From Paraburkholderia metrosideri (GTDB taxonomy: Bacteria > Pseudomonadota > Gammaproteobacteria > Burkholderiales > Burkholderiaceae), in NCBI RefSeq assembly GCF_904848625.1, contig NZ_CAJHCP010000008.1, positions 372,001 to 436,000 on the forward strand: DNA of 64,000 nt, read 5' to 3'. Position numbers and translations under genes: made by a program. Under the pieces are notes generated by a model, which was not told the DNA's origin, did not search any database, and saw nothing but the letters and a program-made list of their open reading frames with translations. Positions 1 to 8,107 of the stretch are shown here, piece by piece (the first letter of the stretch is position 1; the number at the start of each line of letters is the position of its first letter).

Positions 1-11
1 ACTGACGCTGC

Positions 12-1310
12 TTAATCGAGCGGCGCCGAACGCAGATCGGACACTTGCTGCGGCGAAACAGGCGTACCGTGGTTGCCCCACGACATACGGATGTACGTCA
101 CCACGGCCGCCACTTCGGTGTTCGACAACGCTTGCGCGAACGGCGGCATGCCATACGGATGCGGGTTGGCTTCCGTGCTCGGCGGATACCCACCGTTCAG
201 CACCATGCGGATCGGGTTGACCGCCGACGGCATCTGAATGGACTGGTTGTTCGCGAGCGGCGGGAACGCCGGCGGCTGGCCGAGGCCGTTTTCCGCGTGG
301 CACTTTGCGCAGTTGTCAGCGTAGATCTTCTGACCTTGCTTCAACAGTTCGCCGCCGAACTTTTCCGACGTTTCGAGTTGCAGCGGCTCAGGCGCTTCGC
401 TCTTTTGCGGAATCGTCTTCAGATACGTCGCCATTGCCCGGATGTCGTCGTCGGTCATGTACTGCAGGCTGTTGTGAACCACCTCGGCCATCGGACCAAA
501 CACCGCGCCGCGGTTCGATACGCCGGTCTTCAGCAGGTCGGCGATGTCCTGCAGGTCCCAGTCGCCAAGACCGGCTTCACGATTCGACGTGAGCGACGGA
601 GCGTACCAGTTCTGCAGCGGGATCAGGCCGCCGGCAAACGCTGCCGAGCTGACCGGTCCGCCCATTGCATTGATCGACGTGTGGCACATGCCGCAATGGC
701 CCAGGCCTTCGATCAGGTACGCGCCCCGGTTCCATTCGACCGACTTGGTCGGGTCCGGCTTGAACTCGCCTTCACGGAAGAACAGCGTGCGCCAGCCAAT
801 CAGCATGTTGCGCTGGTTGAACGGGAATTTGAGTTCATGCGGACGGCTCGGCACATTGACCGGCGTGACCGAGCGCAGATACGCGTAGATCGCATCTGCG
901 TCGGCGCGTGTGACCTTGGTGTAGCTCGTGAACGGGAAGCCCGGATACAGCAGGCTGCCGTCTTTCGAGCGGCCCGTATGCATCGCGCGATAGAAGTCGT
1001 CCTGAGTCCACTTGCCGATGCCGTACTGGTCGTCGGGCGTGATGTTCGGCGTGAACATCGTGCCGAACGGCGTGGCCATGGGCAGGCCGCCGGCAAACTG
1101 CTTGCCGCCGCGAACCGTGTGACAGGCGATACAGTCGCCGGCGCGGGCGAGGTACTCGCCCTTCTTGATCAGGTCGGCCTGGTCGGCGGGCGTTGCGGCC
1201 ATCGCCTCGCCGCTATGCAGGTTGTCGCCGCCGGACCACAGGACGGGAACGAGTGCGGCAGCCGCAACCACGACGACTGCCGAGAGGGCGAACAAAGACT
1301 TGCGTTTCAT
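12..1310 (-). CDS. Triheme cytochrome c, membrane dehydrogenase cytochrome subunit type
   Basis: 432 residues. An N-terminal hydrophobic segment (about 5-25) looks like a signal peptide or anchor. Three CxxCH haem motifs lie at about residues 60-64, 206-210 and 334-338. The three-domain layout is that of the cytochrome c subunits of PQQ alcohol, gluconate or aldehyde dehydrogenases, which pass electrons from a periplasmic dehydrogenase to quinone or an oxidase. No catalytic subunit is visible here; it could lie beyond the left edge. The gene follows a diheme cytochrome gene after about 20 bp, so the two are probably co-transcribed. The family is clear; the partner enzyme is unknown. Confidence 0.88.
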   Translation of the reverse strand: MKRKSLFALSAVVVVAAAALVPVLWSGGDNLHSGEAMAATPADQADLIKKGEYLARAGDCIACHTVRGGKQFAGGLPMATPFGTMFTPNITPDDQYGIGKWTQDDFYRAMHTGRSKDGSLLYPGFPFTSYTKVTRADADAIYAYLRSVTPVNVPSRPHELKFPFNQRNMLIGWRTLFFREGEFKPDPTKSVEWNRGAYLIEGLGHCGMCHTSINAMGGPVSSAAFAGGLIPLQNWYAPSLTSNREAGLGDWDLQDIADLLKTGVSNRGAVFGPMAEVVHNSLQYMTDDDIRAMATYLKTIPQKSEAPEPLQLETSEKFGGELLKQGQKIYADNCAKCHAENGLGQPPAFPPLANNQSIQMPSAVNPIRMVLNGGYPPSTEANPHPYGMPPFAQALSNTEVAAVVTYIRMSWGNHGTPVSPQQVSDLRSAPLD

Positions 1311-1331
1311 TTGAATGTCTCTCCCGGCGGC

Positions 1332-2063
1332 TTATTGAGGTTCGCTGCCGCAGGCAAGCGGAGTCTTCATCGAGCGAGCCGGAGCCGGCACGGGGTTCTG
1401 TGGAGCCTGCTGCGTGGCAAGCCACGAAGCGACGGCGTTCACGTCGTCGTCGGTCAGGCGGGTGGCAATGGTGTGCATGCAATCAGGCGCGATGGCATGC
1501 CGCGAGCCCGAGCGCCACGCACCAAGCTGCGCGCTGATGTAGTCGGAGTGCAGACCGACCAGACCCGGGATAGCCGGCTCCATGCCGGTGAGCGCCTTGC
1601 CGTGACAAGCCGCGCAGGCCGGAATTTCTTTGGCCGGGTCGCCGTTCAGCACGATCTGCTGGCCGCGCGCCAGCGTGCTCGACGACACCGTCGGCCTGGC
1701 CGGCGGCGGATACGGCGGACGCTGTTGCGAGAAGTACGTGGCGATCTGATGAAGATAGTCGTCCGAAAGGTACGTGACGAGGTAATTCATGGGCGGGTAC
1801 TTGCGACGCCCTTCGCGGAAGTTCTGCAACTGGTTGAACAGATAGTCGGCCGGCTTGCCCGCGAGGCGTGGGAAGTAGTCGTTGTCGGTGCCTTGCCCGT
1901 GAACGCCGTGGCAGGCCGTACACCCTTGCACGCGCGCTGCCATCGTGTCAGGGGCCTTCGGTTGAGTCTGCGCTTGAGCAGCGCTAAAGACACCCGCGGA
2001 ACCGATCAGCAACAAGGCCAGCAGCGGGCGGAAAAGGCGTCTTGAAGACACGCGTAACTCCAT
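1332..2063 (-). CDS. Diheme cytochrome c (c4/c553-like)
   Basis: 243 residues from an ATG at 2063. The frame is open further upstream, but this start puts a basic, hydrophobic signal peptide ending near AQA (about residue 31) at the N terminus. Two CxxCH motifs lie at about 48-52 and 150-154, one per cytochrome domain, as in c4-type diheme carriers. It is the first gene of a two-gene cytochrome operon on the minus strand and is likely a periplasmic electron carrier for the triheme protein or for a terminal oxidase. The redox partners cannot be read from the sequence. Confidence 0.85.
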   Translation of the reverse strand: MELRVSSRRLFRPLLALLLIGSAGVFSAAQAQTQPKAPDTMAARVQGCTACHGVHGQGTDNDYFPRLAGKPADYLFNQLQNFREGRRKYPPMNYLVTYLSDDYLHQIATYFSQQRPPYPPPARPTVSSSTLARGQQIVLNGDPAKEIPACAACHGKALTGMEPAIPGLVGLHSDYISAQLGAWRSGSRHAIAPDCMHTIATRLTDDDVNAVASWLATQQAPQNPVPAPARSMKTPLACGSEPQ

Positions 2064-2447
2064 CAGAACGGGGACCTGACCGAACTTCGAGGCGGTTCGG
2101 TGTTGAGGGCAGCCGGCGCTGCGGCGACGCAGCATTCTATCATTGACGACTAATAGTGACTATTTGCCGCATGAGAGAATGCTCCGGCTGTTACAACCAT
2201 GCGACAGATTGTCGCGCGGACAGTTTGCAGCCCGGTGTCGCTGCAACGGTACACCCACTGTCTCAATTTTGTCCACGCGATCCATGTCGCCATGGTCGTG
2301 CAGTTTGCCCTTCTCAACAATGCGGGTTGAACCGATGCCCGCGAGAGCCATCGAAGCGTACACTTCCGGGCTCGCCGGTCGCTCACCGGCACGGGCTAGC
2401 CCGCCTCGACACTCACTGTTTCTTTGTTCATCAGCTATCGGTCTTAC
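2064..2447. promoter_or_regulatory. Divergent intergenic region, cytochrome operon / copCD
   Basis: About 380 bp between two divergent operons, so it should contain both promoters. The stretch near 2137-2165 is relatively AT-rich. I see no convincing -35/-10 pair, no copper-box palindrome that I trust, and no open frame with protein features. Confidence 0.4.
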
Positions 2448-2825
2448 ATGAAGCTATTCCAGTTTTCCCGTTCGGCGCTGCGCGCGTTGACACTCGGCAC
2501 CGCAGCGCTGGTTGTGACATCCACGGCTTTTGCCCATGCGCATATGGTGTCGAGCGAACCGGCTGCCAACGCCGAAGTTGCCGCGCCCGACGCAGTCACG
2601 ATTCATTTCACCGAGCCGCTCGAACCGGCTTTCAGCAAGATCACTCTCGACGATGCAAGTGGCAAGGAAGCGGTAGCGACCGCGTCGGAAGTCGATGGGA
2701 AAGACGCCAAACTCATGCGTCTCGCATTGCCTCAGTTGACCCAAGGCCGCTACGCGGTGCATTGGATTGCGGTCGCCACAGACGGCCACCGTACTCAGGG
2801 TGACTTCGCGTTCAACGTCAAATGA
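2448..2825 (+). CDS. copC: Periplasmic copper-binding protein CopC
   Basis: 125 residues. The ATG at 2448 gives a typical Sec signal peptide ending AFA, so the mature protein would start HAHMVSSEP. The N-terminal histidine and the later DGH motif (VATDGH) are the Cu(II) ligands of the CopC family. The length and beta-sandwich sequence are normal for CopC. Its stop overlaps the start of copD (ATGA), so the two are translationally coupled. The known role is periplasmic copper binding and delivery to CopD or copper homeostasis. An in-frame codon at 2424 would lengthen the leader and is less likely. Confidence 0.92.
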   Translation: MKLFQFSRSALRALTLGTAALVVTSTAFAHAHMVSSEPAANAEVAAPDAVTIHFTEPLEPAFSKITLDDASGKEAVATASEVDGKDAKLMRLALPQLTQGRYAVHWIAVATDGHRTQGDFAFNVK

Positions 2826-3751
2826 GCGTCGACGGACTCTGGATCGGGCAGGTCGCCATGGCCGCGCTCATGAATGTCGCGTTTGCGTTTGCCGTCGGTT
2901 CGGCGCTGCTGGCCGCGTGGCTCGCCAAAGACGCGCAGCAGAAAATCTCGCCCGCCCGTCTCGCGTGGTTGCGGGCGCAACGTTCAATGCTGACTGCCAC
3001 GGTCGTGCTGGTGCTCGCGGACCTCGGCTGGCTGCTGTATCAGGCGGCGTCGATGGCTGGCGTCACGTTGCCGGCCGCAATCGGCGTATTGCCCACGGTG
3101 CTGACGCAGACCCATGTCGGCTACGGCTGGACGGTTGCGTTTGTCGGTGCGCTGATGTTGCTCGCCACGGCGATGGCCAGTCACACGGGCATGTTGCGCA
3201 ACGCGGTGTTGTGGCTCGCGGTGATCGTGATCGCGGCGGGCAAGGCGTCGCTGGGTCATGCCGCCGACGCTGGCCTGGCCTCGGCGGCGATCAGCATGCA
3301 GACGCTGCATGTGCTGGTCACGAGCGTGTGGGGCGGTCTGGCGATGGCGGCGGGGCTGGCCGTGCTGCCGGCGCTCGGCACGTCGACGGCGCGCGGCATG
3401 CTGATCCGCACGGCGAGCCAGGTGTCGAATGTGTCGGCGGTGGCGGTCGTGCTGGTGCTCGTGTCCGGCATCTTCAATGCGGTGCGGGGTTCGGGCGGGT
3501 CGCTCGAAGCGATCCAGTCCAGCACCTGGGGTCATGTGCTGATGCTCAAGCTTGCGCTGGTCGCGGTGGCGCTCGTGCTCGGCGGGCTCAACCGGGTGCT
3601 GGCGCTGCCGCGCCTGCGTCGCACGGCGTCGACGATGGACGCGCATACGTTCGTCAACGTGCTGTATCTCGAAGCGCTGGCGATGATCGGCGTGTTCGTC
3701 GCGGCAGCGGTGCTGTCGCATAGCGTGCCGGCGTTCGCGGCGCTCGGCTGA
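2822..3751 (+). CDS. copD: Copper transport/resistance membrane protein CopD
   Basis: 309 residues with about eight hydrophobic segments, matching the CopD/PcoD family of inner-membrane proteins. The start overlaps the copC stop by 4 bp. CopD works with CopC in moving copper across the inner membrane; import is the usual view in Pseudomonas, and this assignment rests on family knowledge. The C terminus is immediately followed by the repeat region at 3861. No other copper genes (copA, copB, copRS) are in view. Confidence 0.9.
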   Translation: MSVDGLWIGQVAMAALMNVAFAFAVGSALLAAWLAKDAQQKISPARLAWLRAQRSMLTATVVLVLADLGWLLYQAASMAGVTLPAAIGVLPTVLTQTHVGYGWTVAFVGALMLLATAMASHTGMLRNAVLWLAVIVIAAGKASLGHAADAGLASAAISMQTLHVLVTSVWGGLAMAAGLAVLPALGTSTARGMLIRTASQVSNVSAVAVVLVLVSGIFNAVRGSGGSLEAIQSSTWGHVLMLKLALVAVALVLGGLNRVLALPRLRRTASTMDAHTFVNVLYLEALAMIGVFVAAAVLSHSVPAFAALG

Positions 3752-4226
3752 AGTTGTGCGGCGTGGCGTGCGGATCAACGCACGCCGCAACGGCGCAGAA
3801 GCCGCGACGCTATGGGTGCATCGGTTGGCGCGCGGCAACGCATCAGGAATCCGAGGGGCCTCGTGCAACGCCTGGGGCACCCAACGTGTCTGCTCGCGCG
3901 ATGCCTCAGATACCCAACACGGCTGCTCGCGCGATGTCTCAGGCATCGAACGTGTCTGCTCGCGCAACGCTTCAGGCATCCAACGTGTCTGCTCGCGCAA
4001 CGCTTCAGGCATCCAACGCGCCTGCTCACGCAACGCTTCAGGCACCCAACGCGCCTGCTCGCACAACGCCCCAGGCATCTAACTCCTCCGCACCCACAAC
4101 CCTCTGACCGCACCCACGGCGGGCAAGCCGCCACCCTCCATTTCCGACGTGCGTCAACTCTGCAACAAGCGCATGCGTCGCGTTTGAACCCGCATAACAA
4201 CCCCATCCCACACCCGCGTCGCACAT
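3752..4226. other. Intergenic region after copD holding the minisatellite
   Basis: About 475 bp. Frames beginning at TTG 3754 and GTG 3756 cross the repeats but have no recognisable ribosome-binding site and no recognisable domain. The portion 4092-4226 is C-rich with nothing identifiable. I make no gene call here. Confidence 0.5.
3861..4091. repeat. 33-bp tandem repeat, about 7 units
   Basis: Seven adjacent units of 33 bp, each roughly TCGCGCAACGCTTCAGGCAT followed by a CCAACGTGTCTGC-like end. The central units (about 3960-4058) are nearly identical and the outer ones are more diverged. Since 33 is a multiple of 3 and the unit has no stop, several frames on both strands stay open and would encode 11-residue repeats, so an open frame here is weak evidence of a gene. 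There are no variable spacers, so this is a minisatellite and not a CRISPR array. Confidence 0.9.
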
Positions 4227-4261
4227 AAAAAAAGCGCCGCACAGCAGAGGCTGCACGGCGC
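4227..4261 (-). terminator. Intrinsic terminator
   Basis: On the minus strand an imperfect GC hairpin (GCGCCG...CGGCGC outer stem, 4234-4261) is followed by seven T's. It sits about 50 bp beyond the stop of the small gene at 4310-4543 and would end that transcript. Confidence 0.75.
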
Positions 4262-4309
4262 AATACACACGGTCGCCTGGCGGTGGCCAGCAGATCCGTT
4301 ACTGCCTCT

Positions 4310-4543
4310 TCAGGCGACCCGCGTGTCGCGGCTCGCCCGTTCCAGGGTCTCCTCCGGAAACATGTCCTGCTGCAGTTCGCCCGCATCGCTAAACCATTGG
4401 CAGATCAGCCAGTTGCCGGGCGCGAACAGAACCGGCCCGCTCCATGTCGCGGTCATTGGACGGCTGCCGGATCGCAACTTCAGAACCTCGCCGGCGCGAT
4501 ACGCAGGCTTCGGCCGTCGGATGAATCGGTTCGCCAGTCGCAT
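4310..4543 (-). CDS. YodC-like small protein (DUF2158)
   Basis: 77 residues from an ATG. The central part, VLKLRSGSRPMT followed by a WF(D)xxGELQ segment and a closing FPEETLE, matches the DUF2158/YodC family of about 60-residue cytosolic proteins of unknown function. The N-terminal 18 residues are a basic extension not typical of the family, so an internal start is possible. It is followed by a good terminator. It lies 24 bp after the small membrane-protein gene at 4568, so the pair may be one operon. Confidence 0.7.
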   Translation of the reverse strand: MRLANRFIRRPKPAYRAGEVLKLRSGSRPMTATWSGPVLFAPGNWLICQWFSDAGELQQDMFPEETLERASRDTRVA

Positions 4544-4567
4544 GGTCTGCCTCGCAGGACGAAGCGC

Positions 4568-4870
4568 TTATTCGACGCCGAGCCGATGTCCAAGGATCGG
4601 CGCAAAGAACAGCCCGATCGCGCAGCCCGCGGCTTTGCCTTCCAGTTCGGCGCCGGCGGCGCGCGAGCCGTACATATGCGTGAGCAGGTCGAAAAGCTGC
4701 GGCAGGCAGTACAGCACCGCCGCGCCGATGAAGCATTTTTCGATCACCGAAATGCGCCAGCCGCGTTCGTACGCCAGCACCGCGCCGAGCACGCGCAATA
4801 CGCCGAACATCACCAGCGCGCCGACGGCGGCCTGTTCGCGGATCAGATAGTCAGGAAGGAATTCGCCCAT
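4568..4870 (-). CDS. Small membrane protein, unknown function
   Basis: 100 residues from ATG 4870. Hydrophobic stretches at about 15-35, 45-65 and 80-95 suggest two or three membrane segments. I do not recognise the family. Codon use looks normal for this genome, and it is upstream of and close to the YodC-like gene on the same strand, which supports it being real. Confidence 0.55.
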   Translation of the reverse strand: MGEFLPDYLIREQAAVGALVMFGVLRVLGAVLAYERGWRISVIEKCFIGAAVLYCLPQLFDLLTHMYGSRAAGAELEGKAAGCAIGLFFAPILGHRLGVE

Positions 4871-5131
4871 GATGTTCCCCGATGCATGTTGTTTGCATCC
4901 ATTTGAGCAAGGAGTGGGCCATGCGTATGTCTGATGCCGAACAAACGGCGTGAAAGCCTTTGTGGATAAGGCTTTGCAAGAAGCGGCACGAGCCCCGGAG
5001 CAGCCCGTGAAACACCTGTTTCGGCTGCTTCGGTCCGGCGTGTTACGTTACTGCGACCCCGCGCGCGTCACGTCGGCGTAACACGCGCGGGGCGTCAGAA
5101 AAGCGCGCTAAAAGGAAGTAAAGTGCCGGCC

Positions 5132-6427
5132 TCAGCGAATCCGTTCGATCTTGCCCACGAGGAACAGATACGACAGCGCGCCGATCACGCCGACCGCGCT
5201 CATGAACATCAGCGCCGGCTTGAAGTCGCTATTCCTGACGATGAAGCCGATCACCACCGGCACGCAGATCGACGACAGATTACCCATCAGGTTGAACATG
5301 CCGCCGGTGAGGCCGAGCAATTCCTTCTTCGCCATCGACGACACCAGCACCCAGGTGATCGACGAAAAGCCGCTGCCGAAGAACGCGATCGCCATGAACA
5401 GGATCACCATCGCGGGCGTCTCGACGTAATTCGCGCCGACGATCGCCGTAGACAGCAGCAGGCCCGTCACGATCGGCACCTTGCGCGCGACGGTGGCCGA
5501 CACGCCGCGCCGGATCATCCAGTCCGACAGCAGCCCGGAACCGAGAATGCCGACGAACGCAGCAAGAAACGGCACGGCCGCCATGAAGCCGACCTTCAGG
5601 AAGTCCATGTGCCGGTACTTGACCAGGTACGTGGGAAACCAGGTGAGGAAGAACCATAGCGTCGATGTCACCGCGATCTGACCGATGTACACGCCCCACA
5701 GCTTGCGGTTGCCGAGCACCGCGCGCCAGTCGGCGGCGGTGTAGCGGGTGCGAGTGGGGCGGTTGCCGGCTTCGCTCAGGTCGACCAGGCCGCCGCCCGC
5801 GCGAATCGTTTCGAGTTCAGCCTCGTTGATCCCGCTGGCTTCCGACGGCTCGCGATACACCGCATACCAGAGCAGTCCCCACACGACGCCGATCGCGCCA
5901 GTCAGGAAGAACACGCCTTGCCAGCCGAAATGCTGCTGCGTCAGAACGAGCGCGGGCGTCAGGAACGCGAGCCCGACGTACTGGCCGGACGTGTAGCTCG
6001 CAATCGCGCGAGCGCGCTCGCTGTCGGGAAACCACGTCGTGACGACGCGATTGAGTGTCGGATAAGCCGGCGCTTCGAGCGCGCCGAGCAGCACGCGCAG
6101 CGACAGCAGCACCGCAAACGTGCCGGCGAAGCCTTGCACGATCGTCGCGATCGACCACAGCCCAATGACCAGCGCGAGCAGCAGTCGTGGCCGCGTACGG
6201 TCGACCAGCATGCCGCCCGGAATCTGCAGCAGCGCATACGACCAGCCGAATGCGGAAAACACCAGTCCCATTTGCGCTGGATCGAGTTGCAGGTCTTGCG
6301 CAATGGCAGTCGCGGCGATCGACAGATTACTGCGGTCGAGATACGTGATGACCACGGTGATGAACAGCATGGCGAGCAGGCGATGGCGCTTGCCGGTCGC
6401 TTGCGTCTGGATGTGGGTTGTCTCCAC
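5132..6427 (-). CDS. MFS transporter, anion:cation symporter (ACS) family, probable galactonate importer
   Basis: About 431 residues from a GTG at 6427, chosen because AAGAGG lies upstream; an alternative TTG start at 6478 would add 17 residues. Twelve membrane segments are readable. TM1 carries the ACS-type signature YLDRSNLSIA, and RTRPRLLL follows TM2. Members of this family (DgoT, GudP, ExuT) import sugar acids with H+. It is convergent in function with dgoD next door on the same strand, so D-galactonate is the most likely substrate; glucarate or galactarate cannot be excluded. Confidence 0.82.
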   Translation of the reverse strand: METTHIQTQATGKRHRLLAMLFITVVITYLDRSNLSIAATAIAQDLQLDPAQMGLVFSAFGWSYALLQIPGGMLVDRTRPRLLLALVIGLWSIATIVQGFAGTFAVLLSLRVLLGALEAPAYPTLNRVVTTWFPDSERARAIASYTSGQYVGLAFLTPALVLTQQHFGWQGVFFLTGAIGVVWGLLWYAVYREPSEASGINEAELETIRAGGGLVDLSEAGNRPTRTRYTAADWRAVLGNRKLWGVYIGQIAVTSTLWFFLTWFPTYLVKYRHMDFLKVGFMAAVPFLAAFVGILGSGLLSDWMIRRGVSATVARKVPIVTGLLLSTAIVGANYVETPAMVILFMAIAFFGSGFSSITWVLVSSMAKKELLGLTGGMFNLMGNLSSICVPVVIGFIVRNSDFKPALMFMSAVGVIGALSYLFLVGKIERIR

Positions 6428-6539
6428 TGAGGTGAGCCTCTTGATGTTATTTCTGGCGGCGCTCACGGGCCGCTGCAAACGGGATCGCTGGCGCGCTGGA
6501 ACGCGCTGCGAGACGCGTGACGAGACGCCTCGCGCGATA

Positions 6540-6570
6540 AAGCGAAAACGCCGCCCGCAGGCGGCGTTGG
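6540..6570 (-). terminator. Hairpin terminator after dgoD
   Basis: A 9-bp perfect stem (AACGCCGCC/GGCGGCGTT, 6547-6555 with 6560-6568) and a 4-nt loop, followed on the minus strand by TTTCGCTTTA. It lies just after the dgoD stop and before the transporter gene, so the transporter may have its own promoter or rely on read-through. Confidence 0.6.
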
Positions 6571-6579
6571 TTCAGGCGA

Positions 6580-7728
6580 TTACCATTCGGCGACGCTGCC
6601 GTCCTCATGGCGCCACACCGGATTGCGCCAGCGATGACCGACCTTGGCCATCTCGCGCACCTTCTCTTCGTTGACTTCGATACCGAGGCCCGGGCCTTGC
6701 GGAATCGACACGAAGCCGTCTTCGTACTTGAAGACTTCCGGATTCTTGATGTAGTCGAGCAGGTCGTTGCCCTTGTTGTAGTGGATGCCCAGGCTTTGTT
6801 CCTGGATGAACGCGTTGTAGCTCACCGCGTCGATCTGCAGGCAGGTGGCCAGCGCGATCGGCCCGAGCGGGCAATGCAGTGCGAGTGCGACGTCGTACGC
6901 TTCCGCCATCGACGCGATCTTGCGGCACTCGGTAATCCCGCCCGCATGCGACGCGTCCGGCTGGATGATGTCGACGTACCCACCCGACAGAATGTGCTTG
7001 AAGTCCCAACGCGAATACAGACGCTCGCCCAGTGCGATCGGCGTGTTGGTCTGATTCACGATGTCACGCAATGCTTCGGCGTTTTCCGACAGCACCGGTT
7101 CTTCGATGAACAGCAGCTTGTACGGGTCGAGTTCCTTGGCCAGCACCTTCGCCATCGGCTTATGCACACGGCCGTGGAAGTCCACGCCGATGCCGATGTT
7201 CGGGCCCACCGCCTCGCGCACCGCCGCGACGTTGTTGATGACGCCTTGCACCTTGTCGAACGTGTCGATGATCTGCAGTTCTTCCGAACCGTTCATCTTC
7301 ACGGCCTTGAAGCCGCGTTCGACCACGGCGCGCGCGTTGTTCGCGACGTCGCTCGGACGGTCGCCGCCGATCCACGAATACACCTTGATCTTGTCGCGCA
7401 CCTGGCCGCCGAGCAGCGCGTGGACCGGCACGCCGTGATGCTTGCCCTTGATGTCCCACAGTGCCTGGTCGACGCCGGCGATCGCGCTCATCGTGATCGG
7501 GCCGCCACGGTAGAAGCCGGCGCGGTACATGACTTGCCAATGGTCTTCGATCAGCAGCGGGTCTTTGCCGATCAGGTAATCGGACAGTTCTTCGACCGCT
7601 GCCGCGACCGTATGCGCGCGGCCTTCGACGACCGGCTCGCCCCAGCCGACAATACCTTCGTCAGTCTCGATCTTCAGGAAGCACCAGCGCGGTGGAACGA
7701 TGAAGGTTTCGAGCTTGGTAATTTTCAT
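6580..7728 (-). CDS. dgoD: D-galactonate dehydratase
   Basis: 382 residues, the normal DgoD length, starting MKITKLETF. It is an enolase-superfamily (mandelate racemase-like) enzyme converting D-galactonate to 2-dehydro-3-deoxy-D-galactonate. Visible signatures are VDFHGR (metal Asp), FIEEPV, ALGER, the HAGGITE segment and the C-terminal GPxLGIEVNE. GGAG lies about 9 nt before the ATG. It is flanked by a sugar-acid transporter and a divergent GntR/FadR regulator, which is the usual dgo arrangement. The aldolase and kinase genes of the pathway are not in the window. Confidence 0.93.
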   Translation of the reverse strand: MKITKLETFIVPPRWCFLKIETDEGIVGWGEPVVEGRAHTVAAAVEELSDYLIGKDPLLIEDHWQVMYRAGFYRGGPITMSAIAGVDQALWDIKGKHHGVPVHALLGGQVRDKIKVYSWIGGDRPSDVANNARAVVERGFKAVKMNGSEELQIIDTFDKVQGVINNVAAVREAVGPNIGIGVDFHGRVHKPMAKVLAKELDPYKLLFIEEPVLSENAEALRDIVNQTNTPIALGERLYSRWDFKHILSGGYVDIIQPDASHAGGITECRKIASMAEAYDVALALHCPLGPIALATCLQIDAVSYNAFIQEQSLGIHYNKGNDLLDYIKNPEVFKYEDGFVSIPQGPGLGIEVNEEKVREMAKVGHRWRNPVWRHEDGSVAEW

Positions 7729-7750
7729 GGTGTACGTCTCCTATGTCGGC

Positions 7751-7905
7751 CGGAGTTAGCGCTTTAGCGCTTACTCCGGCCCCATGCCTGTGGCGAGTCG
7801 GTCGGAGTTAGAGCTTTAGCGTTTACTCAGGCCAATGCCTGTGGCGAGTCGGTCGGAGTTAGAGCTTTAGCGCTTACTCAGGCCAATGCCTGTGGCGGGT
7901 CAGAT
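7751..7905. repeat. Three tandem 51-52 bp hairpin repeats in the dgoD leader
   Basis: Units start at about 7751, 7803 and 7854. Each begins with a GGAGTTAGCGCTTTAGCGCT-type inverted repeat (degenerate in units 2 and 3), then GGCC(A/C)ATGCCTGTGGCG(A/G)GTCGG. Unit 1 forms the best hairpin: GGAGT/ACTCC around two copies of AGCGCT. The block begins about 25 bp upstream of the dgoD start on its promoter side. Confidence 0.85.
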
Positions 7906-8107
7906 TTGGCGCTTCAACGCCTGCGAAATATTCGAGGATTCTCATGCTACAACAAAATCGCCTTTAAGTACTATTAATAGTATTATTAGCCAAATAGTGG
8001 CCAGCGTGCTGGCTTCGATCCGGAATCGAATCAAAAATATCAGTCAAACGCCGTGAGGCCGCTGGGAGAAAGCTATTCAGCACGATCTGCATGGGCGTGT
8101 CGCCCAT
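7906..8107. promoter_or_regulatory. AT-rich divergent dgo control region with palindrome
   Basis: The segment 7955-8050 is the most AT-rich in the locus. It contains a perfect 14-bp palindrome, TACTATTAATAGTA, at 7969-7982. A palindrome between a FadR-type regulator and its probable target operon is a plausible operator. No confident promoter pair was identified. Confidence 0.5.

Noticed and set aside
45..2045. 666-codon open frame on the plus strand
   Set aside because: It is antisense to the two cytochrome c genes, very Arg-rich with no domain, as expected for GC-rich shadow frames.
2984..4078. 364-codon minus-strand frame across copD and the 33-bp repeats
   Set aside because: It is antisense to copD and is kept open in the repeats because the unit is a multiple of three; no start signal or domain.
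3861..4091. CRISPR array
   Set aside because: The repeats are directly adjacent, have no unique spacers, and there are no cas genes.
5056..5092. GC-rich inverted repeat after the sugar-acid transporter as a terminator
   Set aside because: The arms pair over only about 9 bp with a long loop and no T-run on either strand, so I did not call it.
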